NCBI GenBank assembly: GCA_034008185.1
Contig: CM067081.1
Location: 5,951,821-6,015,820 of the forward strand
Reading direction: 5' to 3'
Source of the DNA: Gorsachius magnificus
Lineage: Eukaryota; Chordata; Aves; Pelecaniformes; Ardeidae
Length of the DNA: 64,000 nt
Below, piece by piece: positions 11,901-21,030 of the stretch; positions within the stretch are counted from its first letter, which is position 1, and each line of letters starts with the position of its first letter. The notes under the pieces were generated by a model, which ran no database searches, had not been told where the DNA came from, and was given only the letters and a program-made list of their open reading frames with translations. The position numbers and the translations under genes are program-made.

Positions 11901-14098
11901 AGAGCTCCCAAGGGGCTGATGTATTTTTAACAGCACTGGGTTTGGCAGGTGGTAGTTTTCACCACCGTTATCGGCTGTGATTTTGAACATTGACAGACAG
12001 TTTCTGTAGGCTATTTTTCCCCTTTTCTTAATTACTCAGGCTTTGTGAAGTAACCTTTTTTTCTTTAAGCAATCAAGAGGTATTTTTTAGAGAAAACAGA
12101 CATACATTGGTATAGGCTGCAGGAAGAAAAAAAAAACACAGCAAAAACAGTTCTTAATATATCACATAGAATTGTTCTCAGAAATCTTTAAGAATAAAAA
12201 AAAAAAAATAAAAAAAGCCAAAGGTAGGGAACAAAGAGAACAAGGAGATAGGAAAAGTTTAGGCAGGATGTCCTTCTGGGGAAGACGAAATATATCCTCA
12301 TCTATCAACCCTCCGATCAGCCTTACCTTTCATCCCCTTCTCCCTGGAGGGAAACAGGAGATTTGCTCTGCTAAAGCCAGTGTGTTTCACTGATAAGCAA
12401 TGCTTACCTTGCCAGTGTCTCATTGCTTATTGCTCTTGCTGCCTTAATGGTGCAACTATTTATTCTGCTTTCACTGCAGGGAAACAAACACTTTGGCTAA
12501 ATTTCCTTTGATGTCCTGATTTAATCACCTTGCACTAAACTGTTGCTTTTGTAAGCAAAAGAGAAATCACCAAAGAAGTGCATTTTCTCCTTACCATGTC
12601 AATGCACAAGAAAGAAATCTCGTTGTAAATCAGCTATTTCTTCTGCAATTAGAAAGAACCTCACCTGTTCTCTGGTTGACTTACCAGCAGAATAAGTAGC
12701 TAAATGTAATGCTACGTACTGGCATCTTTTTTTAATTTCCTTCTAGCAGAGCCTGTGAGTGTTGGAGAGGAGAGAGAGGGCATTTTCCAGTACTTTGAAG
12801 TACTTCTTTTTTATAATACACAAATTATAAAATGTGAACACAGCTTTCAAAGCTCTGTAAAAAGTCAAGCTTTTCCAAGGCTGAGACATTTTATTCTTAT
12901 TTTACTTTTAATTGTACTTTTTTTCTAATAGTTATACATGTGTTTTGTAATTCAAAAGGAAGTACTCAACAATCAACTCTTTATTCTTCCCATCGATGGC
13001 AGCACACAGCATTTGTCACCATACATATCTGTGGTTTATTTCCATTCAAAGACACATGTTTCTCCTGTCGGGTTTTCAAATTTATTGTATCATCATTATG
13101 CTTTACCATGGGCAAAGTCTACAAATCATACTGAAATATGAAATAAGTTTTCATGTGACTTTTATTTAACAGGATAATGGATAATAATTAAAGTGCCACA
13201 AACTTGTCTCAAGCGAGGCAGTAATAATATTAATAGAGTACAAACTCGCAAAAATGATGCATGGAAGGACTAACTTTTTAAAAAACAAACAAAACTGCTA
13301 AGTGTTCTTTGTGTTTTACTTCCTTGAGCTGCAACTACTTTGCTAAGAACAGAAAACACGTTAATGTTGAAGTTACGAGATTTTAAGCAGAGGTGACAAC
13401 ATTCAGTCTTGCTCCTGGCTGGACATGGACTCACTGCAGCCTCACCTCTATGAGGCTGCCAGATACAGTAGCTCCTAAATTTAGTTTTTGTGGGCTACTG
13501 GTTCTTTTCAAGTTTGGTCCCCAGTGGGGGTTTTCAGAGACTTTGGCACACCAGCTTGCTGGGAAGTGGGTGCTCAAATGCAGCTTGGGGAAACCCACCT
13601 TCACCAGTAGCAAACAACAGAGAAATACAGTGGGGTCTCTTTTCTTGTGAAGAAACAACCAATCAACAACAAAATTGTTTATGATTCAATATTTCCATAA
13701 CACAACTTTCCCTTAAGAATTTCCTTTCCACCAGCAACTTTAAGATCTGTAGCTTTCTAATCTGATTTGCAAGATAAAAATTGCTTCTGAATATTGTAGT
13801 TCTACAGGGACTCAGTATTTGTTCAAATAATTTTTGAAACTCCCCACTTTTCAGTATCTTCAGCTCCCTGAGAAACATCCAAAGGTTATTGTAAATGATA
13901 GTGGATTCCCTGAACCTACTTATGGTCCTTTGAAAGTCAGTCTTGTGCTATATTTTTTTTTACCTCCTTAGGCTCTGGTAGAGAGGCTCCTTATACGCAA
14001 AGGAGACAAAACATATCCCTCTAAAAAACAGAGTTTAGCAAGTGAACCTGTACAAAAAACACAATTTGACCTTTTTTTTATTTTACCAATCCATCCAT
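8907..14098. other. AT-rich non-coding stretch
   Basis: I see no gene or recognisable transposon between the solo LTR and the provirus. There are scattered A and T homopolymers, for example near 9748, 9932, 11648 and 12198. Reading frames (for example 12172-12393, 13393-13650 and 13663-13878) are short, low in complexity or without domain signal. Confidence 0.6.
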
Positions 14099-14103
14099 GG
14101 GGC
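14099..14103. repeat. target-site duplication, left copy
   Basis: GGGGC immediately before the 5' LTR is repeated exactly at 18751-18755 after the 3' LTR. A 5-bp duplication made by integrase shows both LTRs belong to one insertion. It fits ERVL-type elements better than the 6 bp usual for avian class II elements. Confidence 0.92.
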
Positions 14104-14659
14104 TGTCCTGGTTTCGGCTGGGATAGAGTTAATTTTCTTCACAGAAGCTAGCATAGTGCTGTGCTTTGGATTTAGTACTAGAAGAATGTTGATAACACGC
14201 TGATGTTTTTAGTTGTTGCCAAGCAGTGCTCAGACTGCTCAAGGACTTTTTGAGCTTCTCCTGTTCGGCCAGGTGCATAACAAGCTGGGAGTACAGCACA
14301 GCTAGGACCCAAACTGTCCAAAGAGCTATTCCATACCGTATAACGTCATGCTCGGGGGGGTTGGTGGGTCGGTTGGTCGCTCGGGTACTGATTGCTGCTC
14401 GGGACGGGCTGGGCATCGGTCGGCGGGTGGTGAGCAATTGCATTGTGCATCATTCGTTTTGTATATTCTGTATATTTTGTTATCATTCTCATTATTACTA
14501 TTATTATTATTTTCTCTTATTAAACTGTCTTTATCTCAGCCCTTGGCTCTAACCTTTTTTCCCTTTCCCGATTCTCTCCCCCATCCCACTGAGGGGGGGG
14601 GGGGGGAGTGAGCGAGCGGCTGCGTGGTGCTTAGTTGCCAGCCGGGTTAAACCACGACA
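14104..14659 (+). repeat. 5' LTR
   Basis: The LTR begins TGTCCTGG and ends CACGACA, with the TG...CA termini expected of a retroviral LTR. It contains a candidate T/A-rich core (TGTATATTCTGTATATTTTG, about 14460-14480), an ATT run, a polyadenylation signal ATTAAA (14519-14524) and a long G run near 14593-14607. It is 556 bp and matches the 3' LTR throughout. Confidence 0.95.
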
Positions 14660-14667
14660 GTCCTTTT

Positions 14668-14685
14668 TGGTGCCCAACATGGGGC
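14668..14685 (+). promoter_or_regulatory. primer-binding site, tRNA-Lys-like
   Basis: TGGTGCCCAACATGGGGC lies 8 nt after the 5' LTR, where the tRNA primer for minus-strand DNA synthesis should anneal. It resembles the lysine-tRNA type of site (TGGCGCCCAACGTGGGGC), with two differences that are both typical CpG decay. The tRNA assignment is by pattern and not confirmed. Confidence 0.75.
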
Positions 14686-14752
14686 TCAAAGGGCTTGAGA
14701 TAACGACAGAGTAACCGGAGTATATTAAGGAATTTATATCTGTTAAATAGTT

Positions 14753-15640
14753 GTGGGCTGCAATTTGACTCATTTGTTCTTGATCTTAGCTTATCCGATC
14801 TGCACCATGCTCCCTCCTTTGCTGTACTTGTTAAAAGTTGGTGTTGGTTTTTGCAGTTTGTTATGCTCTGCGGTGACCAGACATGTTTTGCTTGGGAAAC
14901 TTGTTATTAAAACAATGACCTTGAGCTTTATCTGGTATTTGGGTTTCATGTCGAAGTCTGTACTGCACTTTGGGTACCACCTTGCGGGGAATATTAGCAA
15001 TTATACATGGGACTCTGAAAAGTTTGTTCTGGAGGAAATACAGAATGGCACTTTTTCTGCGTTCTTTGATGATGTTTCCTCCTTCACTACAATAACTTTT
15101 CAGTATCTTGAGCATCCTTGGATAGTTAAGGTATATCTATTGATATCTATTTGGAATATTGTTTCAGTTTTGTCCAAAGTTAGTAAGCAACTTAATAATA
15201 CCATCCAGATGTCTGCCCCAGGGCTGGATAGTTATGAGTGGAAGGGTATTTGGGGTAGTATGGGTAAATGCCTAGAACGATGGGCACCTCCAATGTTCTG
15301 GAAATTCACTCCTGAACAAGTGCAGAATCCTGAAAAACTAGTAGAGTATTTGGAAAAGGTATGCTGTCACCCTGGCAATTCTAAGCAAACACAAATCACT
15401 GCAATGTGCTGGGGCCTGGCCCATGCTTACCGAACCCTGTTCAACATGATTCAACACATCCAAAGGGAACAGAAAGTCTCTGGATCTGATGATAAGGCCA
15501 CAGCCACTGCAGCTACTCCAACCCCGGCCACAGCCACTGCAGCTACTCCAACCCCAGTGATATGCACTGCGGCTACTCCAATGAACCAACCTGTGTCAGT
15601 ATCAGTCGCCCCTATACAAAAGAAGAAATCTTGGAAGTGA
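14753..15640 (+). pseudogene. retroviral gag N-terminal region, ends at in-frame TGA
   Basis: This 295-codon frame begins 85 nt after the primer-binding site. By position it is the first part of gag (structural polyprotein). Possible starts are the first ATG (14753) and an internal ATG at 14807. The N-terminal third is unusually hydrophobic, with likely membrane segments around residues 20-60 and 121-140. Next comes a charged helical region, then an Ala/Thr/Pro tail built of 30-bp repeats (15497-15586). The stop TGA at 15638-15640 is followed in the same frame by a continued open stretch that includes the 15740-16189 frame, so it is probably a premature stop. I recognise it as gag by position and not by a named domain. 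Confidence 0.7.
15497..15586 (+). repeat. 30-bp tandem repeat in gag
   Basis: Three units of 30 bp (15497-15526, 15527-15556, 15557-15586) encode repeats of a ten-residue Ala-Thr-Pro-rich unit. The first two are nearly identical and the third is degenerate. The unit length keeps the frame. Confidence 0.9.
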
Positions 15641-16189
15641 AAGTCAACTCGTTTAGAAAGGGAGGATGAAAAAGCGGGGCCATCACAAGGGGAGGAGGAA
15701 GAGCTCATAAACGAGACAGAAACCACCAGATCCCTATCCTTGAGTGAGCTGCGAGATATCCGAAAAGATTTCAGCCGTCGTCCAGGTGAGCTCATTGTCA
15801 CCTGGCTACTCCGATGCTGGGATAATGGGGCCAACAGCCTGGAACTGGAGGGTAAGGAAGCCAAGCAACTAGGATCCCTTTCTAGGGAAGGGGGCATTGA
15901 CAAAGCGATTGGAAAAGGGACACAAATCCTCAGCCTCTGGAGGCGTCTACTGTCAGCCATGAAGGAAAGATATCCCTTCAAGGAAGATGTCGTATGTCGC
16001 CCAGGTAAATGGACCACCGTGGAGAAAGGCATCCAGTACCTGAGGGAATTGGCTGTCCTGGAGGTGATTTATAGTGACCTGGACAATGACCAGCTTCCCA
16101 AAGATCCAGATAGTGTCCAGTGCACACGACCCATGTGGCGGAAGTTGTTAGTAGCACACCAACATCATTTGCAAACACATGGGCAATGA
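15641..16189 (+). pseudogene. retroviral gag, capsid-like segment, frameshifted
   Basis: This stretch is in the same frame as the preceding gag segment and is open from the TGA at 15638 to a stop at 16187-16189. An acidic linker rich in Glu/Asp is followed by a segment from about 15740 with regularly spaced Trp, Leu and charged residues (TWLLRCWD, SLWRRLLSAMKERYPF, CRPGKWTTVEKGIQYLREL). This composition fits the helical capsid domain of gag. Its last codons after about 16145 are out of frame: the continuing protein lies in the frame that starts upstream of 16120, so a small indel near 16145 breaks gag. Similarity to avian ERVL gag is my recognition and was not computed. Confidence 0.7.
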
Positions 16190-16314
16190 TGAGCTGGGAA
16201 ACTGGACGGGGACCAACAGTGGATGAAATGGCTGGCCAGCTCCGCGAATATGAAGAAAGTATCTCTTCCCCCCTTGTTTCGGCTGTGGAGAAACTGTCCC
16301 GGAAGTTTGAATGA
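16120..16314 (+). pseudogene. retroviral gag continuation after frameshift, ends at in-frame TGA
   Basis: After the indel near 16145 the gag product continues in this frame (segments ANTWAMMSWETGRGPTVDEM and QLREYEESI). It then meets TGA at 16312-16314. The frame is the same as that of the long reading frame 16327-17793, so only this stop separates them. The first codons before about 16145 are the out-of-phase shadow of the preceding segment. Confidence 0.65.
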
Positions 16315-16326
16315 CTCGAAAAGCAT

Positions 16327-17793
16327 ATGTCCTACTCCCCTCCTGTACAGACCAGTATCTCAGCCATCAGAAGTAAGCGCCCTTCTGCTCAAGAAAAAGA
16401 ATATCGAGGGTACACACCACGGGGCACTCTATGGTTTTACCTGCGTGACCATGGAGAGGACATGAGGAAATGGGACGGAAAACCTACCTCGGTCCTAGAG
16501 TCACGGGTACGTGAGTTGCAAAGAAAAACAAACACAAAAGGGGGCTCTTCCAGGAAACTTGTTGCTCCAATTTCCAGAGACTGGGACGACGGTAGTTTTT
16601 TCAGACAAAATAGAAGGGCTGATCTTAATTCTGATTGTGATGAAGGAACTTCTGACTCATGGATGGTGGCAAATGCTTTGTGGGGGTGGTTGCAGCAATG
16701 GAAACAGAACAACTGGCAGCGCAGAGGCAAACCCATCTGGGCAGCCACATTGTGGCAAGATATTGCTGCCCGGGTAGAGAACCTGGTTGTAAAGGTACGT
16801 CATGTAGATGCTCATGTACCCAAGAGTCGGGCCTCTGAAGAACATCAAAACAACCAGCAGGCAGACCAGGCTGCTAAGATTGAAGTGGCTCAGGTGGATC
16901 TGGACTGTCAACATAAGGGTGAATTGTTTCTAGCTCGGTGGGCCCATGATACCTCAGGCCATCAAGGAAGAGATGCAACATACAGATGGGCTCGTGATCG
17001 AGGGGTGGACTTAACTATGGACGCTATTGCACAGGTTATCCATGAATGTGAAACATGTGCTGCGATCAAACAAGCCAAGCGGTTAAAGCCTCTCTGGTAT
17101 GGAGGACGGTGGCTGAAATACAAATATGGAGAGGCTTGGCAGATTGATTATATCACACTCCCACAAACCCACCATGGCAAACGCTATGTGCTCACCATGG
17201 TGGAAGCGACCACCGGATGGTTGGAAACATACCCTGTGCCCCATGCCACTGCCCGGAACACTATCCTAGGCCTTGAAAAACAAGTCCTATGGCAACATGG
17301 CACCCCAGAAAGAATTGAGTCAGACAACGGAACTCATTTCCGAAACAGCCTCATAGACAAATGGGCCAAAGAGCATGGCATTGAGTGGGTCTATCACATC
17401 CCCTATCATGCACCAGCCTCTGGGAAAATTGAACGATACAATGGACTGTTAAAAACTACACTGAAAGCAATGGGTGGTGGAACATTCAAACATTGGGATA
17501 CACATTTAGCAAAAGCCACCTGGTTAGTCAACACTAGAGGATCTGCCAACCGAGCTGGCCCTGCCCAATCAAACCTCTTACGTACTGTAGAAGGGGATAA
17601 AGTCCCTGTAGTGCATGTAAAAAATATGCTGGGGAAGACAGTCTGGGTTACTCCTGCCTCAGGTAAAGGCAAACCCATCCGTGGGATTGCTTTTGCTCAA
17701 GGACCTGGCTCTACTTGGTGGGTGATGCGGAAGGACGGGGAAGTCCGATGTGTACCTCAAAGGGATTTGATTTTGGGTGAAAATAGCCAATGA
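16327..17793 (+). CDS. gag C-term / RNase H / integrase fused frame (488 aa)
   Basis: This open frame has three parts. Residues 1 to about 110 are gag C-terminal sequence. Residues about 111-190 match the C-terminal part of a retroviral RNase H (H159-V-D161-A-H163, then D180 in a QQADQAA context). Residues about 200-485 are integrase. The integrase zinc domain has H207, H212, C241 and C244. The catalytic triad is D274, D333 and E369, with exactly 35 residues between the last two (D,D-35-E). A basic C-terminal region with WWVMRKDGEVRCVPQRD follows. No protease or reverse transcriptase lies between gag and RNase H, so an internal deletion joined them near 16650. The first ATG follows the TGA at 16312; expression as a free protein is uncertain. 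There is no gag-type Cys-His knuckle in what remains. Confidence 0.88.
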   Translation: MSYSPPVQTSISAIRSKRPSAQEKEYRGYTPRGTLWFYLRDHGEDMRKWDGKPTSVLESRVRELQRKTNTKGGSSRKLVAPISRDWDDGSFFRQNRRADLNSDCDEGTSDSWMVANALWGWLQQWKQNNWQRRGKPIWAATLWQDIAARVENLVVKVRHVDAHVPKSRASEEHQNNQQADQAAKIEVAQVDLDCQHKGELFLARWAHDTSGHQGRDATYRWARDRGVDLTMDAIAQVIHECETCAAIKQAKRLKPLWYGGRWLKYKYGEAWQIDYITLPQTHHGKRYVLTMVEATTGWLETYPVPHATARNTILGLEKQVLWQHGTPERIESDNGTHFRNSLIDKWAKEHGIEWVYHIPYHAPASGKIERYNGLLKTTLKAMGGGTFKHWDTHLAKATWLVNTRGSANRAGPAQSNLLRTVEGDKVPVVHVKNMLGKTVWVTPASGKGKPIRGIAFAQGPGSTWWVMRKDGEVRCVPQRDLILGENSQ

Positions 17794-18196
17794 ACTGAAC
17801 TGTATAATGTTAATTGCTGTGTAATATAGTATGTCTTTATTTTTACTATTGCTGTATGTCATATCAATGGTATAACAGTAAGGATCACCCAGATTAAGAA
17901 GAATGAATTTTGAAGAAACTAAGGAAGTACAGCGGATGGAACCAGAACTGACTTCAGCAAGCAACAACCCAACACCAGACCCCATCTCTCCTGCCCTGAA
18001 AGACTGTTACGACAGATGGAGCCCAAAACCGTGGACTAAATGAACCCAATGGACATTTTCGAGGGATGGTCCATAGACTAAGGGAATGATATCTGTGTAT
18101 GTACCAAAAAGATGAGAAAATGGTGGTGATTAATTGGAATGTATTGTAAGGGTAGGACCTAAGCATGACGTAAATGGTATAGAATAAGGGGTGGAA
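17794..18196 (+). other. provirus 3' non-coding region, no env
   Basis: About 400 bp between the integrase stop and the 3' LTR have no sizeable open frame and no envelope-like sequence (no signal peptide, furin site or transmembrane segment). This fits ERVL-type elements, which lack env. Confidence 0.75.
18181..18196 (+). promoter_or_regulatory. polypurine tract
   Basis: AGAATAAGGGGTGGAA directly abuts the 3' LTR start. This is the position and composition expected for the plus-strand primer of reverse transcription. Confidence 0.85.
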
Positions 18197-18750
18197 TGTC
18201 CTGGTTTCGGCTGGGATAGAGTTAATTTTCTTCACAGAAGCTAGCATAGTGCTGTGCTTTGGATTTAGTGCTAGAAGAATGTTGATAACACGCTGATGTT
18301 TTTAGTTGTTGCCAAGTAGTGCTCAGACTGCACAAGGACTTTTTGAGCTTCTCCTGCTCGGCCAGGTGCATAACAAGCTGGGAGTACAGCACAGCTAGGA
18401 CCCAAACTGTCCAAAGAGCTATTCCATACCATAGAACGTCATGCTCGGGGGGGGTTGGTGGGTCGGTCGGTCACTTGGGTACTGATCGCTGCTCGGGACG
18501 GGCTGGGCATCGGTCGGCGGGTGGTGAGCAATTGCATTGTGCATCATTCATTTTGTATATTCTGTATATTTTGTTATCATTCTCATTATTACTATTATTA
18601 TTATTTTCTCTTATTAAACTGTCTTTATCTCAGCCCTTGGCTCTAACCTTTTTCTCCTTCCTGATTCTCTCCCCCATCCCACTGAGGGAGGGGGGGGAGT
18701 GAGCGAGCGGCTGCGTGGTGCTTAGTTGCCAGCCGGGTTAAACCACGACA
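18197..18750 (+). repeat. 3' LTR
   Basis: This is a 554-bp copy of the 5' LTR, starting TGTCCTGG and ending CACGACA, with ATTAAA at 18613-18618. Differences from the 5' LTR cluster in the CpG-rich part after the CCATACC block (about 18428-18490) and in the pyrimidine and G runs near 18648-18700. It is followed by GGGGC, the right target duplication (18751-18755). Confidence 0.95.
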
Positions 18751-18755
18751 GGGGC
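18751..18755. repeat. target-site duplication, right copy
   Basis: GGGGC, identical to 14099-14103. Confidence 0.92.
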
Positions 18756-18861
18756 CATGAAGGCCCCATCTTGGCCTTTAGCTATTACATGATTTTTAAT
18801 GAGTTGTAAATACATTTACATTAATTAAGAAATGTATGTATGTAATGGGTACGAGTTACTC

Positions 18862-19061
18862 ATGGGGAGATTCTGATTGGACACAAGAGGAAATCTTTCA
18901 AAATGAGAACAATCAGCCATTGGAATAATCTCCCCAGGGAAGTGGTGGATTCCCCAACATTGGACGCTTTTAAGATTCAGCTGCACAGGGTGCTTTTGTC
19001 AAGAAAGGTTGGACCGGATGATCCTTAAGGTCCCTTCCAACCAGGTATTCTATGATTCTAT
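18862..19061 (+). mobile_element. CR1 LINE fragment, 3' end
   Basis: This plus-strand CR1 3' end begins near a GATTGGACACAAGAGGAAAT segment (end of ORF2). It passes through an AATAATCTCCCCAGGGAAGT segment and ends with GGATGATCCTTAAGGTCCC and ATTCTATGATTCTAT (19047-19061). It differs in detail from the other copies here, so it is likely a different and older subfamily. Confidence 0.85.
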
Positions 19062-19360
19062 TTGTTGAAAAAAAGAATATTTAAAAAAAAAAAAGTTTTA
19101 AGGAGGATAATTTATCTATAGTTGTAGAAAGAAAACTTAAATTCAGAAGGAAAAAAAAAATCAAGTGAATATAAAAGTATTTCAAGAGGAAATAATTTGA
19201 TAGAATCTCTTTATTTTAATTAAAAATCTTCCTTGTGATAAAGACTGATGTAGAAACCAGGATTCTTGGATTTTACCCATTTGTGAAGAATAAGACAAAA
19301 CCTTAAATATGTTGAATTTTTACTCTTTCTTCCAATAAGTATTCAAATAACAAGGTATTT

Positions 19361-20540
19361 ATAGAATCATAGAATCACTTTGGTTGGAAAAGACCTTTAA
19401 GATCATTGAGTCCAACCTTTAACCTAACCCTGCCATCCCACCACTAAACCATGTCGCTAAGCACCTCATCTATCCTTCTTTTAAAGACCTCCAGGGATGA
19501 GGACTCCACCACCTCCCTGGGCAGCCCATTCCAGAGCCTGACAACCCTCTCGGTGAAGAAGTTTTTCCTAATGTCTAGCCTAAACCTGCCCTGGCGCAGC
19601 TTCAAGCCATTCCCCCTCGTCCTATCATCTGTTACCAGGGAGAAGAGGCCGACCCCCACCTCACTACAGCCTCCTCTCAGGCAGTTGTAGAGGGCGATCA
19701 GGTCTCCCCTCAGCCTCCTCTTCTCCAGACTAAACAACCCCAGTTCCCTCAGCCGCTCCTTGTATGGCTTGTGCTCCAGACCCCTCACCAGCTTGGTTGC
19801 TCTCCTCTGGACCTGTTCCAGCAAGGCAACATCTTTCTTGGAGTGAGGGGCCCAAAACTGAACACAGGATTCGAGGTGCGGCCTCACCAGCACTGAGTAC
19901 AGGGGCACGATCACTTCCCTACTCCTGCTGGTCATGCTATTCCTGATACAGGCCAGGATGCCGTTGGCCTTCTTGGCCACCTGGGCACACTGCTGGCTCA
20001 TATTCAGACGGCTGTCAACCAGTACGCCCAGGTCTTTTTCCACCAGGCAGCTTTGCAGCCACTCTTCCCCAAGCCTGTAGCGCTGCATGGGGTTGTTGTG
20101 ACCCAAGTGCAGGACCCGGCACTTGGCCTTATTGAACCTCATATAGTTGGCCTCGGCCCATCGATCCAGCCTGTCCAGGTCCCTCTGCAGAGCCCTCCTC
20201 CCCTCCAGCAGATCCTCACCCAGTTTGGTGTCATCTGCAAATTTACTGAGAGCACACTCAATCCCCTCATCAAGGTCATTGATAAAGAGATTAAACAAGA
20301 CCGGCCCTAGAACTGAGCCCTGGGGGACACCGCTTGTGACCGGCTGCCAACTGGATTTATCTCCATTCACCACGACTCTCTGGGCTCGGCCATCCAGCCA
20401 AGAGTACATCCATCTAGGCCATGAACTGCCAGCTTCTCCAGGAGAATGCTATGGGAGACTGTGATGAAGGCTTTGCTGAAGCCCAGGTATACAACATCCA
20501 CAGCCTTTCCCTCATCTACCAGGCGGGTCACCAATTTATT
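19361..20540 (-). mobile_element. CR1 LINE, 1.2-kb copy with reverse transcriptase fragment
   Basis: This is the longest well-preserved young CR1 here. In plus-strand order it opens with two ATAGAATC units (3' terminus), then the 3' UTR, then ORF2 in reverse. ORF2 is preserved from the LVDEGKAVDVVYL region to the C-terminus. The 5' boundary is near 20540, where similarity stops inside the reverse transcriptase domain. It is almost the same sequence as the copy at 46961-47907, so the two belong to one subfamily. Confidence 0.93.
19444..20409 (-). pseudogene. CR1 ORF2 C-terminal part (321 aa open)
   Basis: This open frame encodes the second half of the CR1 reverse transcriptase and its C-terminal domain. 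Visible motifs are SGVPQGS (about residues 26-32), FINDL (42-46) and the catalytic FADD (57-60, near 20230-20241), followed by the CR1 tail ending in [17 protein letters not shown]. It continues upstream only after a frameshift near 20400. The preceding segment reads LGFSKAFITVSH, where the family has Asp at both the second and eighth positions, so the first catalytic Asp is lost. The copy cannot encode an active enzyme. It has no start of its own; the ATG is internal to ORF2. Confidence 0.88.
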
Positions 20541-20940
20541 ATATAGGGCATTACTCAAAATAGTTAACTTTCCGGGAATAGTACAGCTGAGCAAAGACCT
20601 TGTAGGAACAGTCAATCTTGCAGCACTTCTATCCATTACTTGTAAAACCATACAAAAACTGTAAATAAAGAGAATAGTTGTTTCAGTCTTTAAACATTAA
20701 TACACATTTGAATGTATATGAATTCAGTACGTCCTTCAGACTAGATGTACACCAACATTATTGTTCCTATACAAACATGAAGGCAGATAATCCCAGCCCT
20801 TGAGAGATTTCAGTATGAATTAAACTGTTATAACTCAGATGACAGGGGATAATGTGTGAGACTAAAGGTAAACAATATTGGTAAGGAAGTGGCTTTTGGA
20901 TGATAGCATGACTTTTATTGTTAGAAACTGCATTTTTAAT

Positions 20941-21030
20941 CACAGATTATAGAACAGCCAAGGTCAGAAGTGACCTCAAAAGGTCATCTGGTCCAAACTT
21001 TGTGGGAATGGCAGCCTAGATGAGATCAAC
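20941..21030 (-). repeat. old CR1 3'-end remnant
   Basis: A decayed reverse-oriented CR1 3' end: TTATAGAACAGCCAAGGTCA, then GTGACCTCAAAAGGTCATCT and GGTCCAAACT. The layout matches a CR1 3' UTR on the minus strand, without the recent octamer tail. Boundaries are approximate. Confidence 0.55.

Larger units (their letters stand above)
14104..18750 (+). mobile_element. ERVL-like endogenous retrovirus, internally deleted provirus
   Basis: This is a 4.65-kb provirus with two LTRs (14104-14659 and 18197-18750), a 5-bp target duplication, a primer-binding site at about 14668, a polypurine tract before the 3' LTR, a gag region (about 14753-16600) and a RNase H C-terminal plus integrase region (about 16660-17793). 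Protease, reverse transcriptase and the start of RNase H are missing, and there is no env. The lack of env, the integrase type and the 5-bp duplication point to class III (ERVL); the exact family is not named. Breaks in the gag-pol frame are TGA at 15638-15640, a frameshift near 16145, and TGA at 16312-16314. The two LTRs differ at roughly a dozen to fifteen sites (about 2-3%), so the insertion is fairly young. It cannot be autonomous. Confidence 0.95.

Noticed and set aside
14226..14611. Open frames inside the LTRs (also 18319-18702)
   Set aside because: They exist in both LTRs, read through the ATT and G runs and end at polymorphic tracts. LTR sequence, not genes.
15451..16032. 193-residue minus-strand frame across the provirus
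   Set aside because: Antisense shadow of the gag region; Ser/Val-rich composition mirrors the sense repeats.
16327..17793. Idea that the integrase frame is a domesticated host gene
   Set aside because: It sits within intact, little-diverged LTRs with a target duplication, so recent insertion is a sufficient explanation for the open frame.
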